DNA from: Candidatus Moraniibacteriota bacterium
GTDB taxonomy: Bacteria; Patescibacteriota; Minisyncoccia; Moranbacterales; UBA1568
Length of the DNA stretch: 54,185 nt
Direction of reading: 5' to 3'
NCBI GenBank assembly: GCA_023261645.1
Contig: JAHFOO010000006.1
Coordinates: forward strand, 1 to 54,185
How positions within the stretch are numbered: position 1 is the stretch's first letter; every line of letters starts with the position of its first letter. The notes below the pieces were generated by a model. It searched no databases and was not told the DNA's origin. It was given only the letters and a program-made list of their open reading frames with translations. Below, one piece after another: positions 1-8,604 of this stretch. A program made the position numbers and the translations under genes.

Positions 1-330
1 GACCACAACAGGGTACTGACTTCCCTCAGTTCAAACACGGTCATTCAAAAGCTTGAATTGAATATGCTTCGGGAGTTCGTGCTTTTATTCCAAAAAATGG
101 AACGTGAAGTACGTCATACGATATCGCACATATCACTTGTGAAATGGCGTGATGAAAACTTCAGGAATGAATTGGGTCAGATGGCAAGCGACGATGATAC
201 TGTATATATGATGCTTGTAGTGGCGAAAATGCTCTCGAGAAGCGGACGGAAACACATCGCTGAACAGATCTCTGACCAGCTTATGTGCGGACACAAACAC
301 AAAAAAGCATCGTATGAGCAGATGGCATGA
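1..330 (+). CDS. Hypothetical protein, 5' end outside window (partial)
   Basis: The reading frame is open from the first base of the window to a TGA at 328-330, so at least 109 codons are visible and the gene most likely starts upstream. Internal TTG (58) and ATG (64) codons are possible starts, but neither has a purine-rich ribosome binding site in front. The product is a soluble, probably helical, charged polypeptide with His/Lys-rich C-terminal residues and no membrane segment. I do not recognise the family. A strong terminator follows 38 bp later, which supports a real transcript ending here. Confidence 0.55.
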   Translation, partial: DHNRVLTSLSSNTVIQKLELNMLREFVLLFQKMEREVRHTISHISLVKWRDENFRNELGQMASDDDTVYMMLVVAKMLSRSGRKHIAEQISDQLMCGHKHKKASYEQMA

Positions 331-365
331 CTCTCTACTCACACGTGACATCCGTCACAAAGAAA

Positions 366-399
366 CTCCGGCAATACCTCTTGGTATCGCCGGTTTTTT
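366..399 (+). terminator. Intrinsic terminator between convergent genes
   Basis: An 11-bp stem with one mismatch (CCGGCAATACC pairing with GGTATCGCCGG), a TCTT loop and a run of six T end the rightward gene. In the leftward direction the stem is followed by a moderately T-rich stretch, so it may also stop the GT-C operon that ends at 425. Confidence 0.85.
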
Positions 400-424
400 C
401 TGTCTGAATGGTGCTCATCGTATA

Positions 425-1963
425 TCATCGACTCCACGTGAAGACATCTATTGCTCCGCGTACCTGATCATTGCTTACTTGCGTAAGATTTTTGACGAGA
501 AACTCTTTCATACCCTTGGCGACATAGTCATAGTCATTATCAGAAAGAATGATCCAACCAGTCTTATACTCTGTCATCAATTTTTCTACCTCTCCTTGTG
601 ATAGGCGTGTCTTGGAAATCTCATCACCGAGATCATACACCGGTACATCGGCACCGGCGAAATAATAATTACGCATATTGCGCGTCACGAGGACATCTGT
701 TGCCAGATGATTCTTTTTGAAATAAGCAAACACTTTTTGATAATTCGGATTGCTCCCGGAGGATGTCTCATGATACGTGTTATTTTCTTCCAAGAAATAG
801 CCGAAGTTCGGCACAACCAGAAGCAATAGACCGAGAGCGATGAAAGATTTCGCTTTCTTTGTCAGGGTAAATTTCTCACGAAGTAGCATCCAGACACCGA
901 AAATCCCTACGGCTGTCAGAATCATCGCGAATGACTCTGCAAAGTAGATGTACTGGGCTCCCATATTGCGTCGCCAGAGCCACACAGCCATCGCAAGCGG
1001 TGCGAGGAGGGAAAGTGTCAGCCACAGCGACTCACGGGTCATATTCTCACGTTTCGCGAGCCACCATGATCCGAAAGAGAGCAACATCACTCCGAGAAAC
1101 GGATGATAGTATTCTCTCAGGATATATTTCACATATCCATAATTGTTATCAAAGAAGATGAGCCCGGCCGCATACGAACGAAAGAATTTTGGAAAGAATG
1201 TTGCGACAACGATGATGGCAAGCACCCCGACAGCGAACAGAATAAAATATTTGTTATAAAGTCCTTTGCCATGTGTGAATTCCTGGAACGCTCTCACTGC
1301 GAGATACGTACCGATGAAGAAAACGAACGTTCCTGCGAGCTGATGTGTCATCAGTGAAAGCACAAGAAATATTCCTGCTAGCACAGCACAACAGATATTC
1401 ACTCCGAATTTCTCCCACAAAGACCTCAGTGCCGTTATTTTTCCGGTGTATGCCCTTTCCAAAGCAAGGAACGCAAGTGTCGAAGTCGCAAGATACATCG
1501 GAAAAAACATCGCATACATACGCAGTGTTCGATCAAATATGATACCGCTCACAGAAACAGCGAAGAGAAATGATGCGATGAGTCCGACTTCCTTCCTTTT
1601 TGTGAAAACAAGCGCTGACCAGAAAATCACACCCATCGAAATTGCTCCCCAGAGCACGCTTATGAGTCGCGCATTTCTCTCTGTCGGCGAGAGAAAATGA
1701 AAAAGCTCCGCCACCTGCCACTTGTAGATGGTGGCTCGCTCGTCACGGGCGACATTCTGGTTCACCTCTGAGGCCTTTTCGAAATTGAAATCCCAAGCCC
1801 TCCACTGCCCCGTCTGCGTGTAGCCATAGGATGAATTGATATCGAGGAATTCATCCGAAACGAAAGAGTTATTGTCGAGATTATACAGACGGAGTCCTGT
1901 CCCGAAGACGATAATCATTGCGAGTATCTGCAGCGTTTGTTTCCAATTCATAGGGTAGAGCAT
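425..1963 (-). CDS. GT-C membrane glycosyltransferase (GT39/PMT_2-like)
   Basis: The 512-residue protein has a hydrophobic N-terminal helix, a first outer loop with an SDEFLD acidic motif (about residues 36-41), and then about ten membrane segments. An R-x-L-R-M-Y motif near residue 145 is typical of protein-mannosyltransferase-like GT-C enzymes. A soluble domain of about 120 residues ends the protein. Family knowledge: such enzymes transfer a sugar from a polyprenyl-phosphate donor on the outer face of the membrane; the acidic pair in loop 1 is catalytic. It is the last gene of the leftward run and the least like the other five, which carry DQxRD instead. The Met at residue 5 (1951) is an equally possible start. 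The sugar and acceptor cannot be told. Confidence 0.8.
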   Translation of the reverse strand: MLYPMNWKQTLQILAMIIVFGTGLRLYNLDNNSFVSDEFLDINSSYGYTQTGQWRAWDFNFEKASEVNQNVARDERATIYKWQVAELFHFLSPTERNARLISVLWGAISMGVIFWSALVFTKRKEVGLIASFLFAVSVSGIIFDRTLRMYAMFFPMYLATSTLAFLALERAYTGKITALRSLWEKFGVNICCAVLAGIFLVLSLMTHQLAGTFVFFIGTYLAVRAFQEFTHGKGLYNKYFILFAVGVLAIIVVATFFPKFFRSYAAGLIFFDNNYGYVKYILREYYHPFLGVMLLSFGSWWLAKRENMTRESLWLTLSLLAPLAMAVWLWRRNMGAQYIYFAESFAMILTAVGIFGVWMLLREKFTLTKKAKSFIALGLLLLVVPNFGYFLEENNTYHETSSGSNPNYQKVFAYFKKNHLATDVLVTRNMRNYYFAGADVPVYDLGDEISKTRLSQGEVEKLMTEYKTGWIILSDNDYDYVAKGMKEFLVKNLTQVSNDQVRGAIDVFTWSR

Positions 1964-2006
1964 TTTAATTATAAGTATTCTCTTTGAAGATATTCAGAGA
2001 GTGAGT

Positions 2007-3635
2007 TCAAGGATTTCTTTTAAGCGTGATTATCGTTACATTGCCGAATGTTTGTGCTTTCTCTGATATGAATCCATCTATGACTTCCGGTATTTTCTTT
2101 TCCGGAGAAATATGCTTCTGTATATAGAAGAACGAATCGTCGGCCGTAATTTTTTCCGGTTTGTATACTTTGCTCACTACTACGCCCTGCTGCTTCGCGA
2201 AATACTCGAGTGGCTTTCCGTACCGGGAGAGATATGCTTTCTTCCCTGCCACATAGATTATTCCGGATCCCTTTGAATTTTCCAAGAAATACTCGCTCAT
2301 CTGCTTCACCTCGCCGAAATAAGCGACATTGTCCGTACTGGCGGTTCCGTTACGAAATGCGACAACAGCATCTCTGATAGTCCATACATTGAAAAAAATG
2401 AGTGTTGCTACGAACAATCCGGCACACAAGATGGAAAACTTATTGTGGATTCTATACAAGAAAAAATGTATCCACAAACCAGCAAGCAGAAACGGTATGA
2501 ACTCGATCGCGATGAAGTATCGTATGGAGAGGGATGAAGAAACAGAGAAAAGAATAAGAAAAATGATGGCGGAGTAGATCGCTACCAGGACAAAAGCACG
2601 TTTTCGTCTCGGATCGACTTCTTTTTTTATAAAGAGCCCAAAAAGTATGAAACCACCCAGAGTGAATATCGTACCGAAAATTGCGATGGCGATTCTCTCG
2701 ATATTGGACCTGATTCCCTTTTTCTCGATCCGGCTCACGAGACCGGTCAGATTGCATTTGTCCCCGCTTCCCAAAGAAGAGACGATGTACGTAGCACCCT
2801 GGATATGGCACAGCACATCATTCGAGAAATCCTCCCCGTAGTTTTTCCCGACACCCTCTGTACTCGATTGTGCGTCCGTAAAGAACGACCGTATATTGGC
2901 ACCATTGTTGTTTATTTCATAGAGAAGTTGTCCTGTGTTTGCAAGGAAAAAGAAGAGGAGTGTCACACAGACACTTTTCCAGATAAAATGCTTCTGTACG
3001 AAAAGATAACCAAGTACCAGGAGCGCGAGCAGTGGCATACTGATGAAAAGTATCGTATGAAGCTGAAAGCCTATTCCCATCGCTACGCCGAGCAACATCG
3101 CCCATCTGAGTTTTTCTTTGGGAGCATTGTCGATGATCGCCAATAAAGCGAAGAAGAATAACAGCGTGAAAAACGGAATGGAGTTCGGATTGAAAGCAAA
3201 CCGTGAATAGGTCACTACGAAAAAAGAGATACTCAAAAGAAATGTCACTGCAAGAGCGATCTTTTCTTCAAAAAACTTCCGGAAGAAAAAATATCCCAGA
3301 ATGATGGTCGCTATGGAAAAAAAGAGGTCAGCATACGCCATTTTTTCCGCAGAGGAACCGAAAATCAATGCAACAGTATATTCAAAATAGTAAAAAATCG
3401 GCCCAAGCTTGAAGAAGGTATTGCCGGCCTGAGGACCCATAAGTGGCCACTGCTTCCCATCGATCATATCTTGTACCAAGAGCGCATCCCGTGCCTGATC
3501 GGGGTTGAAGGTCATCCAATCACGAAATTCGTATGTCCTGAGAAATATACCGACTATCAGAATGGCACCGAAAACCCAGAAGCCAAGTGGCACCTTTTTC
3601 AATCTCTCTCCTATTTTTTTCACTATCGTATTCAT
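2007..3635 (-). CDS. GT-C glycosyltransferase paralog (DQARDA type)
   Basis: The 542-residue multi-spanning protein has one helix, then FLRTYEF-(R/D)W and a DQARDA motif (residues 46-51), followed by a GP-x-AG-x-T-x-x-KLGP-x-FYYF block (about 67-84) and YSRFAFNPNS near residue 141. Roughly ten further helices and a C-terminal soluble domain follow. The same block order is found in its neighbours, so these are tandem duplicates. Role by family: transfer from a polyprenyl-phosphate sugar outside the membrane; the substrate is unknown. Only 10 bp separate it from the upstream gene, so the two are likely cotranscribed. Confidence 0.8.
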   Translation of the reverse strand: MNTIVKKIGERLKKVPLGFWVFGAILIVGIFLRTYEFRDWMTFNPDQARDALLVQDMIDGKQWPLMGPQAGNTFFKLGPIFYYFEYTVALIFGSSAEKMAYADLFFSIATIILGYFFFRKFFEEKIALAVTFLLSISFFVVTYSRFAFNPNSIPFFTLLFFFALLAIIDNAPKEKLRWAMLLGVAMGIGFQLHTILFISMPLLALLVLGYLFVQKHFIWKSVCVTLLFFFLANTGQLLYEINNNGANIRSFFTDAQSSTEGVGKNYGEDFSNDVLCHIQGATYIVSSLGSGDKCNLTGLVSRIEKKGIRSNIERIAIAIFGTIFTLGGFILFGLFIKKEVDPRRKRAFVLVAIYSAIIFLILFSVSSSLSIRYFIAIEFIPFLLAGLWIHFFLYRIHNKFSILCAGLFVATLIFFNVWTIRDAVVAFRNGTASTDNVAYFGEVKQMSEYFLENSKGSGIIYVAGKKAYLSRYGKPLEYFAKQQGVVVSKVYKPEKITADDSFFYIQKHISPEKKIPEVIDGFISEKAQTFGNVTIITLKRNP

Positions 3636-3645
3636 ACTGTGATGA

Positions 3646-5223
3646 TCAAGGCTTCAAAGAAAATATCGTGAACCTGCCGAATGTGAGATATTCACCCACA
3701 TTCGTCTCTCTGCTCAAAATCTTGTCTCTGCTCTTGCTATTCTCTATAAGGAAGACCGGCACGGACGGATCAGTGTTCTTCTTTTTCTGAACCAGTTTGA
3801 TGCCGGACCTGCTTGTGAAGTATTGCATAGATTTCAAGGCTTTGAAAAGGTATTTGGCATCGCCGTCGACAGCCACTACTTTTGCGTCCGGAGTATGAGT
3901 GATAATAAACGCTGAGGAGAGCTCTACTTCCTTGAGGAGAACGTTGTCCATCCCTGCATCTGAATCCGTGAGATAGGACGCATACGTAGCGAAAGTCTTC
4001 TCGACAGAGAAGATATTCATACCGACAAGAACAATGACGATGCTCCACGCGAGAGCAGATCCGACTCTCGGAAACACCTCTCTTATATACTTCAGCCACA
4101 CACCCAAGAAAACGAACGGGACGAAAAGGGAAACCAGGAAGAATCGCATCGAAATTTCATTCGCCAGAGGAATGAGAAGCAGGAACGTCAGACTCGTAAA
4201 ACAAATAACTATACAGAGGAATGTTTTTTTCGCATACTCCGTTTCCTTCCTATACGAACGAAGTGTCAAGAAAAAACCGCCTACGAACAAAATGAGACCG
4301 GACGCGAAGGCAGGCAGACCATACCCACGTGTGACTGTCTTTGATTCGCAGGTATCGGAGCTATCATAGGAAGACAAGATATACGCACTGCTCTGCGAGA
4401 AACACACGATATTTTTTTCGATATTTTGTATGAGTCCGCTCCCCTTCTTTTCTTTCGTTCCGATACTTTTCAGGAATGCTCCGGAATTTTCTCCGCCTGT
4501 TTTTATTTCACTCACTATCTGAGGAATGTTGAGGAAGATAGCCATACAAAATACGACAACGCCAATTTTCCAGATATTTTTTTTCTGCCTATATAGAAGG
4601 TATCCGAACAGGCATAGTGCCACAGCAGGAAACAAGAGAAACGAGAGTGAATGGAGTTGTATGCCGATCCCGATTGCAACGCCCGGGACCACTGCCCACC
4701 ACTTCCAAGCGTTCTCTTTGGCGATGACAATCTCGTGCAGACTGTACAAAAACAAAAGTGACCAGAACGGGAGTGAATTGGGATTCCAGGCGAAACGCGA
4801 GTACTTTACCACATAAGCAGAAACAGCGAAAATGGCCGTAAGGGAGAGTGCTGTTTTCACGTCGAAATATTTTCGGAGAAAGAAAAAAAGAAGCGGTATG
4901 GAGAGAATGGAAAACAAGAGATCGGGATAGGCCATCTTGTCCGGAGAGTTCCCGAATATCTTCGCAGAGGCGATTTGGAAATAATAAAAGGCAGGACCAA
5001 CCTTGAATTCCGTCCCTCCCGCTTTCGGTCCGAGGAGCGGTATATCCGTCTTCCCATCGATCACATCGCTCGCTATTCCAGCATCTCGCGACTGATCCGC
5101 ATTGAACCGAAGCCAGTCGTGAAAGGTATAAGTGCGGAAAAAAACACCGACACAAAGAAGAACAATAAGCGCCCAGACATGCCAGGAAAATTTTTGACTC
5201 AATACTGAGAAATATTTTTTCAT
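3646..5223 (-). CDS. GT-C glycosyltransferase paralog (DQSRDA type)
   Basis: The 525-residue paralog has FFRTYTFHDW, then DQSRDA (residues 43-48), GPKAGGTEFKVGP-x-FYYF and YSRFAWNPNSLPF. It has about ten membrane helices and a short C-terminal extracytoplasmic domain. In the GT-C fold the first loop holds the catalytic acidic residue, and the conserved Asp of DQSRD is the best candidate here (inference). It lies 6 bp from the upstream paralog and 10 bp from the downstream one, in one leftward operon. Acceptor and donor are unknown. Confidence 0.8.
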   Translation of the reverse strand: MKKYFSVLSQKFSWHVWALIVLLCVGVFFRTYTFHDWLRFNADQSRDAGIASDVIDGKTDIPLLGPKAGGTEFKVGPAFYYFQIASAKIFGNSPDKMAYPDLLFSILSIPLLFFFLRKYFDVKTALSLTAIFAVSAYVVKYSRFAWNPNSLPFWSLLFLYSLHEIVIAKENAWKWWAVVPGVAIGIGIQLHSLSFLLFPAVALCLFGYLLYRQKKNIWKIGVVVFCMAIFLNIPQIVSEIKTGGENSGAFLKSIGTKEKKGSGLIQNIEKNIVCFSQSSAYILSSYDSSDTCESKTVTRGYGLPAFASGLILFVGGFFLTLRSYRKETEYAKKTFLCIVICFTSLTFLLLIPLANEISMRFFLVSLFVPFVFLGVWLKYIREVFPRVGSALAWSIVIVLVGMNIFSVEKTFATYASYLTDSDAGMDNVLLKEVELSSAFIITHTPDAKVVAVDGDAKYLFKALKSMQYFTSRSGIKLVQKKKNTDPSVPVFLIENSKSRDKILSRETNVGEYLTFGRFTIFSLKP

Positions 5224-5229
5224 AACAGA

Positions 5230-6840
5230 TTACTGTTTCTTTAATTGATGTAAACTCATTCTCCCAAAATTCACGCTTTCTATCAACACATAGTGACTGG
5301 TTTCAAATGAATCTCCAGCTTCCAAGGCTTTAGTCATGAAAAAATAATGTCTTTCAGACGTCGGGATGGTTTTTCTCTCGATGTACATTAGTTTGAAATC
5401 CTTTCTTTCTGCCAAATATTTCAACGATTTATAATACGTGGATGCGTACTGAGCTCCACCGAAGAAGATCGCCTCCTTCTCAGGGAAAGATTTCTCAATC
5501 ATATAATCGACTATGCGCTCTGCTTCACCCAAAACGACGAACCCGGAATCCCCCTGTGTACCCGTTGAGAGGTTATGTGCTTGTGCTATGAGCGTGTGAG
5601 CATTCGCCAAAAATAAAAATGCAAACAAGAATATGACAGTAGGAATAAAGAACTTATGTGCAAGCTTTTCTCTCAACCAATCGATCCAGAGTCCGAGGAG
5701 AATAAACGGTATGAATGTCGTATGAATGAAGTATCGCAAAGGAGCATCGCGTGCAACAGAAAAAAGGATACAGAAAGAGAGAAGACTGTAGAAGAGTATC
5801 AACACAAGGAAATACTTACGGCGAAGAATCGTTTCTTTTCGAATACGGACAAGGAGCAATCCATAACCGACAACGGAAAAGAGTATGCTCACGGCAATAC
5901 CGATTACATATACGACATAGAGAAGATGATTTTTTGTCTTTTCCGGATATTTGAGAAGTTTCAAGAAAATGAAGTTTCCCGTATCTCCAAGAGAAGATAG
6001 AATATGAATGTTCGCTTCCGAATGAGAGAGACTGTCCGCCTGCAAATTCTGTATAAATCTATTCACCCCGCTCTGAGACCTATCCGTGGAAGCGACCAAA
6101 AACCGCTGCGCGTTGGCACCGCCCGTTTCCCATTCACTCTTTATCTGTCCGAAGTTGAACGCAAGGGCGACAAAAACTATTATTGCTATTTTCCCGAACA
6201 TTCTCCAGTTCTTCTTCAACAGAAAAAGAAATATCAACGAAGAAAGTACCGGTAGTAAAAGCAGTAAAAGCGTATGAAGCTGTATTCCCACACCGAGAGA
6301 AATTCCCAGAAGGACTATCCACACAGAATGTGTCTTTTCACGATGCTCAAGAAATTTCAACATCGCATACAGATACAACATCACAAAGAAAGGGATGGGA
6401 TTCGGGTTCCAGGCGAAACGCGAGTACTCTATCGTATAGAATGAAATGGCGTAAAGTCCTGTCAAAGCAAGGGATAGATTTTTTTCAAAGTATTTTCTGA
6501 GAAGAAAATAGAAAAGAGGAATTGCCAAAATGGAAAAAAACAAATCGGGGTAAGCAAGAATAGCAACATCACTCCCGAATATCTCTCCCGAAATTATCTG
6601 AAAATAGTAATAGATCGGACCGAGTTTGAAATGCGTATTGCTCGCATCAGCACCCAAGAGCGGCCAAGACGCGGTATTATTCAGAACCTTTTCCACAAGT
6701 ACGGCGTCCCGTGCCTGATCAGATCCGAAATGGAGCCACGTATGAAAATTATAGGTGCGAAGGAAAATCCCTATCGCAACAATCACGAAGATTGTGATCC
6801 ATTCCCACTTCCTTTCTCTAAATTTCTTTCTTATGTTCAT
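5230..6840 (-). CDS. GT-C glycosyltransferase paralog (DQARDA type)
   Basis: The 536-residue paralog has one N-terminal helix after a basic start, FLRTYNFHTW, DQARDA (residues 41-46), GADASNTHFKLGPIYYYF and YSRFAWNPNPIPF, then further membrane helices and a C-terminal soluble part of about 110 residues. It is closest in motif content to the 2007-3635 protein. The gene starts 6 bp after the stop of the upstream paralog, which argues for translation from one message. Donor and acceptor sugars cannot be read from sequence. Confidence 0.8.
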   Translation of the reverse strand: MNIRKKFRERKWEWITIFVIVAIGIFLRTYNFHTWLHFGSDQARDAVLVEKVLNNTASWPLLGADASNTHFKLGPIYYYFQIISGEIFGSDVAILAYPDLFFSILAIPLFYFLLRKYFEKNLSLALTGLYAISFYTIEYSRFAWNPNPIPFFVMLYLYAMLKFLEHREKTHSVWIVLLGISLGVGIQLHTLLLLLLPVLSSLIFLFLLKKNWRMFGKIAIIVFVALAFNFGQIKSEWETGGANAQRFLVASTDRSQSGVNRFIQNLQADSLSHSEANIHILSSLGDTGNFIFLKLLKYPEKTKNHLLYVVYVIGIAVSILFSVVGYGLLLVRIRKETILRRKYFLVLILFYSLLSFCILFSVARDAPLRYFIHTTFIPFILLGLWIDWLREKLAHKFFIPTVIFLFAFLFLANAHTLIAQAHNLSTGTQGDSGFVVLGEAERIVDYMIEKSFPEKEAIFFGGAQYASTYYKSLKYLAERKDFKLMYIERKTIPTSERHYFFMTKALEAGDSFETSHYVLIESVNFGRMSLHQLKKQ

Positions 6841-6846
6841 TGCCTC

Positions 6847-8556
6847 TTACTTACGGATCAAATTCCAGACATCTCCCCAATATACCCTGCTGTTTCTTGT
6901 TATTTTCTCGGGCGTAAAAGCTGTCTCTCTGCTATTCTCTTTTACTACGGATGCCTCTGTCATATCCGTAGGATAAAAACGAGTAACCAAAATACCGCCA
7001 GCATCGACAACCGCATCGCGAGTTTCATTCATCATAAATTCCGGTGTAGCTTCATTCGGAAGTGAGATGAAGAAATAACATCCCTTTGGACCGGTCTGGA
7101 AATATTTCTTTTCAGAACCTATGACTGAAAAGAGATTCCTTTGAAGCAATGCGTATTCGATGGAATGATCATATTCCCGGATGCTTTTGGACATAAAGAA
7201 AAAAATAGGGCCTCGTTCTGTGCAAGATGTATTGATTACCTGTGCAACTCTTTCGAAATGTCCCCACGTCAGCCAAAAACTTTTTCCCTTGCTATTCTTT
7301 TCTCCGGTACTCGTCGCTGTTTGCTGTGCATCACTCAATTCAAAAAACCATTTTGTCGTAGCATACGCATTGCTGAACAGAATGATACCGAGACCGAAAA
7401 TCGTCAAGGTCGTAACGAGGCGCGGATAGCATATATTTCTTCGAAGGAATACCAAGATGTATCCGAAATAGAGATATGGCATCATCATAAACGGCAGAGA
7501 GAACCTCGGACGGTCAATTTTAGTTGCCAACGGAATATAGAGCAGAAAATAAACTCCTATCAATATGAGTGTCCACTGCAGAAAATTCCGCTTTGTTCTA
7601 TTTTGTTCGCCACGAAGCAAAAGTATGTTCGCCAGAAACCCAGTTCCGAAGAAAATGCCTGCGAGGAAGATGAGTTTATTTCCTGGATCCACGATACCGA
7701 GCATAATACGTACAGAATATTTCGCAAACATAATCATATCTTGGAAGATGTTTTGGAAAATCCCCTGTGAGGAAGCCTTGCTCGAAATAGCTGAGAAAAA
7801 CAATCGCGTATTCTCTCCGTGTTTGAAATATTCACTGAGGAATACGGGCAGATATACGAGACAGACGCTAGCCAAAAAAATAAGAATGACTTTGTATGAA
7901 AGAACTTTTTTGGCGTCCTTGAGATGAAGCAATACAAAGAGTATCAAAGCGAGAGGAAGACCGAGGAAAGCGCTAAAATGAAGCTGTAAGGCTATGGCAA
8001 GCGATATGCCAGCAACAAAAGCCCACCAGAGTGGTCGTCGTTTTTTGGACTCCATATCCGTATCATAGAGTGCAAGTATCGCATACGAGAAAACGAGCGT
8101 GAAAAAAAGCGTGGAATTGGGATTCCAAGCGAATCTACCGTATTCTATCGCAAGGAAAGAAACGGCGAGCATCCCCGCCATTGCAAGCGACCACAGAGGA
8201 GAGAAATAGCGTCTGGAAAAAAGAAAAAACAATGGAATAGCGAGTATCGAGAAGAAAAGATCCGGATATCCCAACACAGGCGCACTGACACTCTGGAAAA
8301 GGAGCGCTGATATATATTGAAAATCATAAAATATTGGCCCCAGCCGGAGCATCGTCCCTCCGGCCCGCGGACCGAGGAGAGGCAGTGATTCGACCCCTTC
8401 TCTATACACGTTGGAAATCATCGTAGCATCACGGAAAGCATCCCCTTTGAACTGCAGCCATTCATCGAAATGATACACACGAAAAAAAATACCGACCAAA
8501 ATAAGAATAGCCAGAATCCAGATATGTTTCGGAATTGTATTCAAGAAATCCTTCAT
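6847..8556 (-). CDS. GT-C glycosyltransferase paralog with altered loop-1 motif
   Basis: The 569-residue paralog keeps the family order (FFRVYHFDEW, GPRAGGTMLRLGP-x-FYDFQY, YGRFAWNPNS), but the loop-1 motif is GDAFRDA (residues 38-44) rather than DQ(A/S)RDA. The RDA part and one preceding Asp are kept with shifted spacing. FYDF replaces FYYF. About ten helices are followed by a long soluble C-terminal domain. It may use a different donor or acceptor from its neighbours (inference). The gap to the upstream gene is 48 bp. Confidence 0.8.
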   Translation of the reverse strand: MKDFLNTIPKHIWILAILILVGIFFRVYHFDEWLQFKGDAFRDATMISNVYREGVESLPLLGPRAGGTMLRLGPIFYDFQYISALLFQSVSAPVLGYPDLFFSILAIPLFFLFSRRYFSPLWSLAMAGMLAVSFLAIEYGRFAWNPNSTLFFTLVFSYAILALYDTDMESKKRRPLWWAFVAGISLAIALQLHFSAFLGLPLALILFVLLHLKDAKKVLSYKVILIFLASVCLVYLPVFLSEYFKHGENTRLFFSAISSKASSQGIFQNIFQDMIMFAKYSVRIMLGIVDPGNKLIFLAGIFFGTGFLANILLLRGEQNRTKRNFLQWTLILIGVYFLLYIPLATKIDRPRFSLPFMMMPYLYFGYILVFLRRNICYPRLVTTLTIFGLGIILFSNAYATTKWFFELSDAQQTATSTGEKNSKGKSFWLTWGHFERVAQVINTSCTERGPIFFFMSKSIREYDHSIEYALLQRNLFSVIGSEKKYFQTGPKGCYFFISLPNEATPEFMMNETRDAVVDAGGILVTRFYPTDMTEASVVKENSRETAFTPEKITRNSRVYWGDVWNLIRK

Positions 8557-8604
8557 TATTTGTTGTAAAAAGAGAGAAGCAGGCTATTCTATACAGAAAG
8601 TCTC

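Noticed and set aside
7141-7770. Plus-strand open frame of 209 codons
   Set aside because: Antisense to the GT-C paralog at 6847-8556; no domain features.
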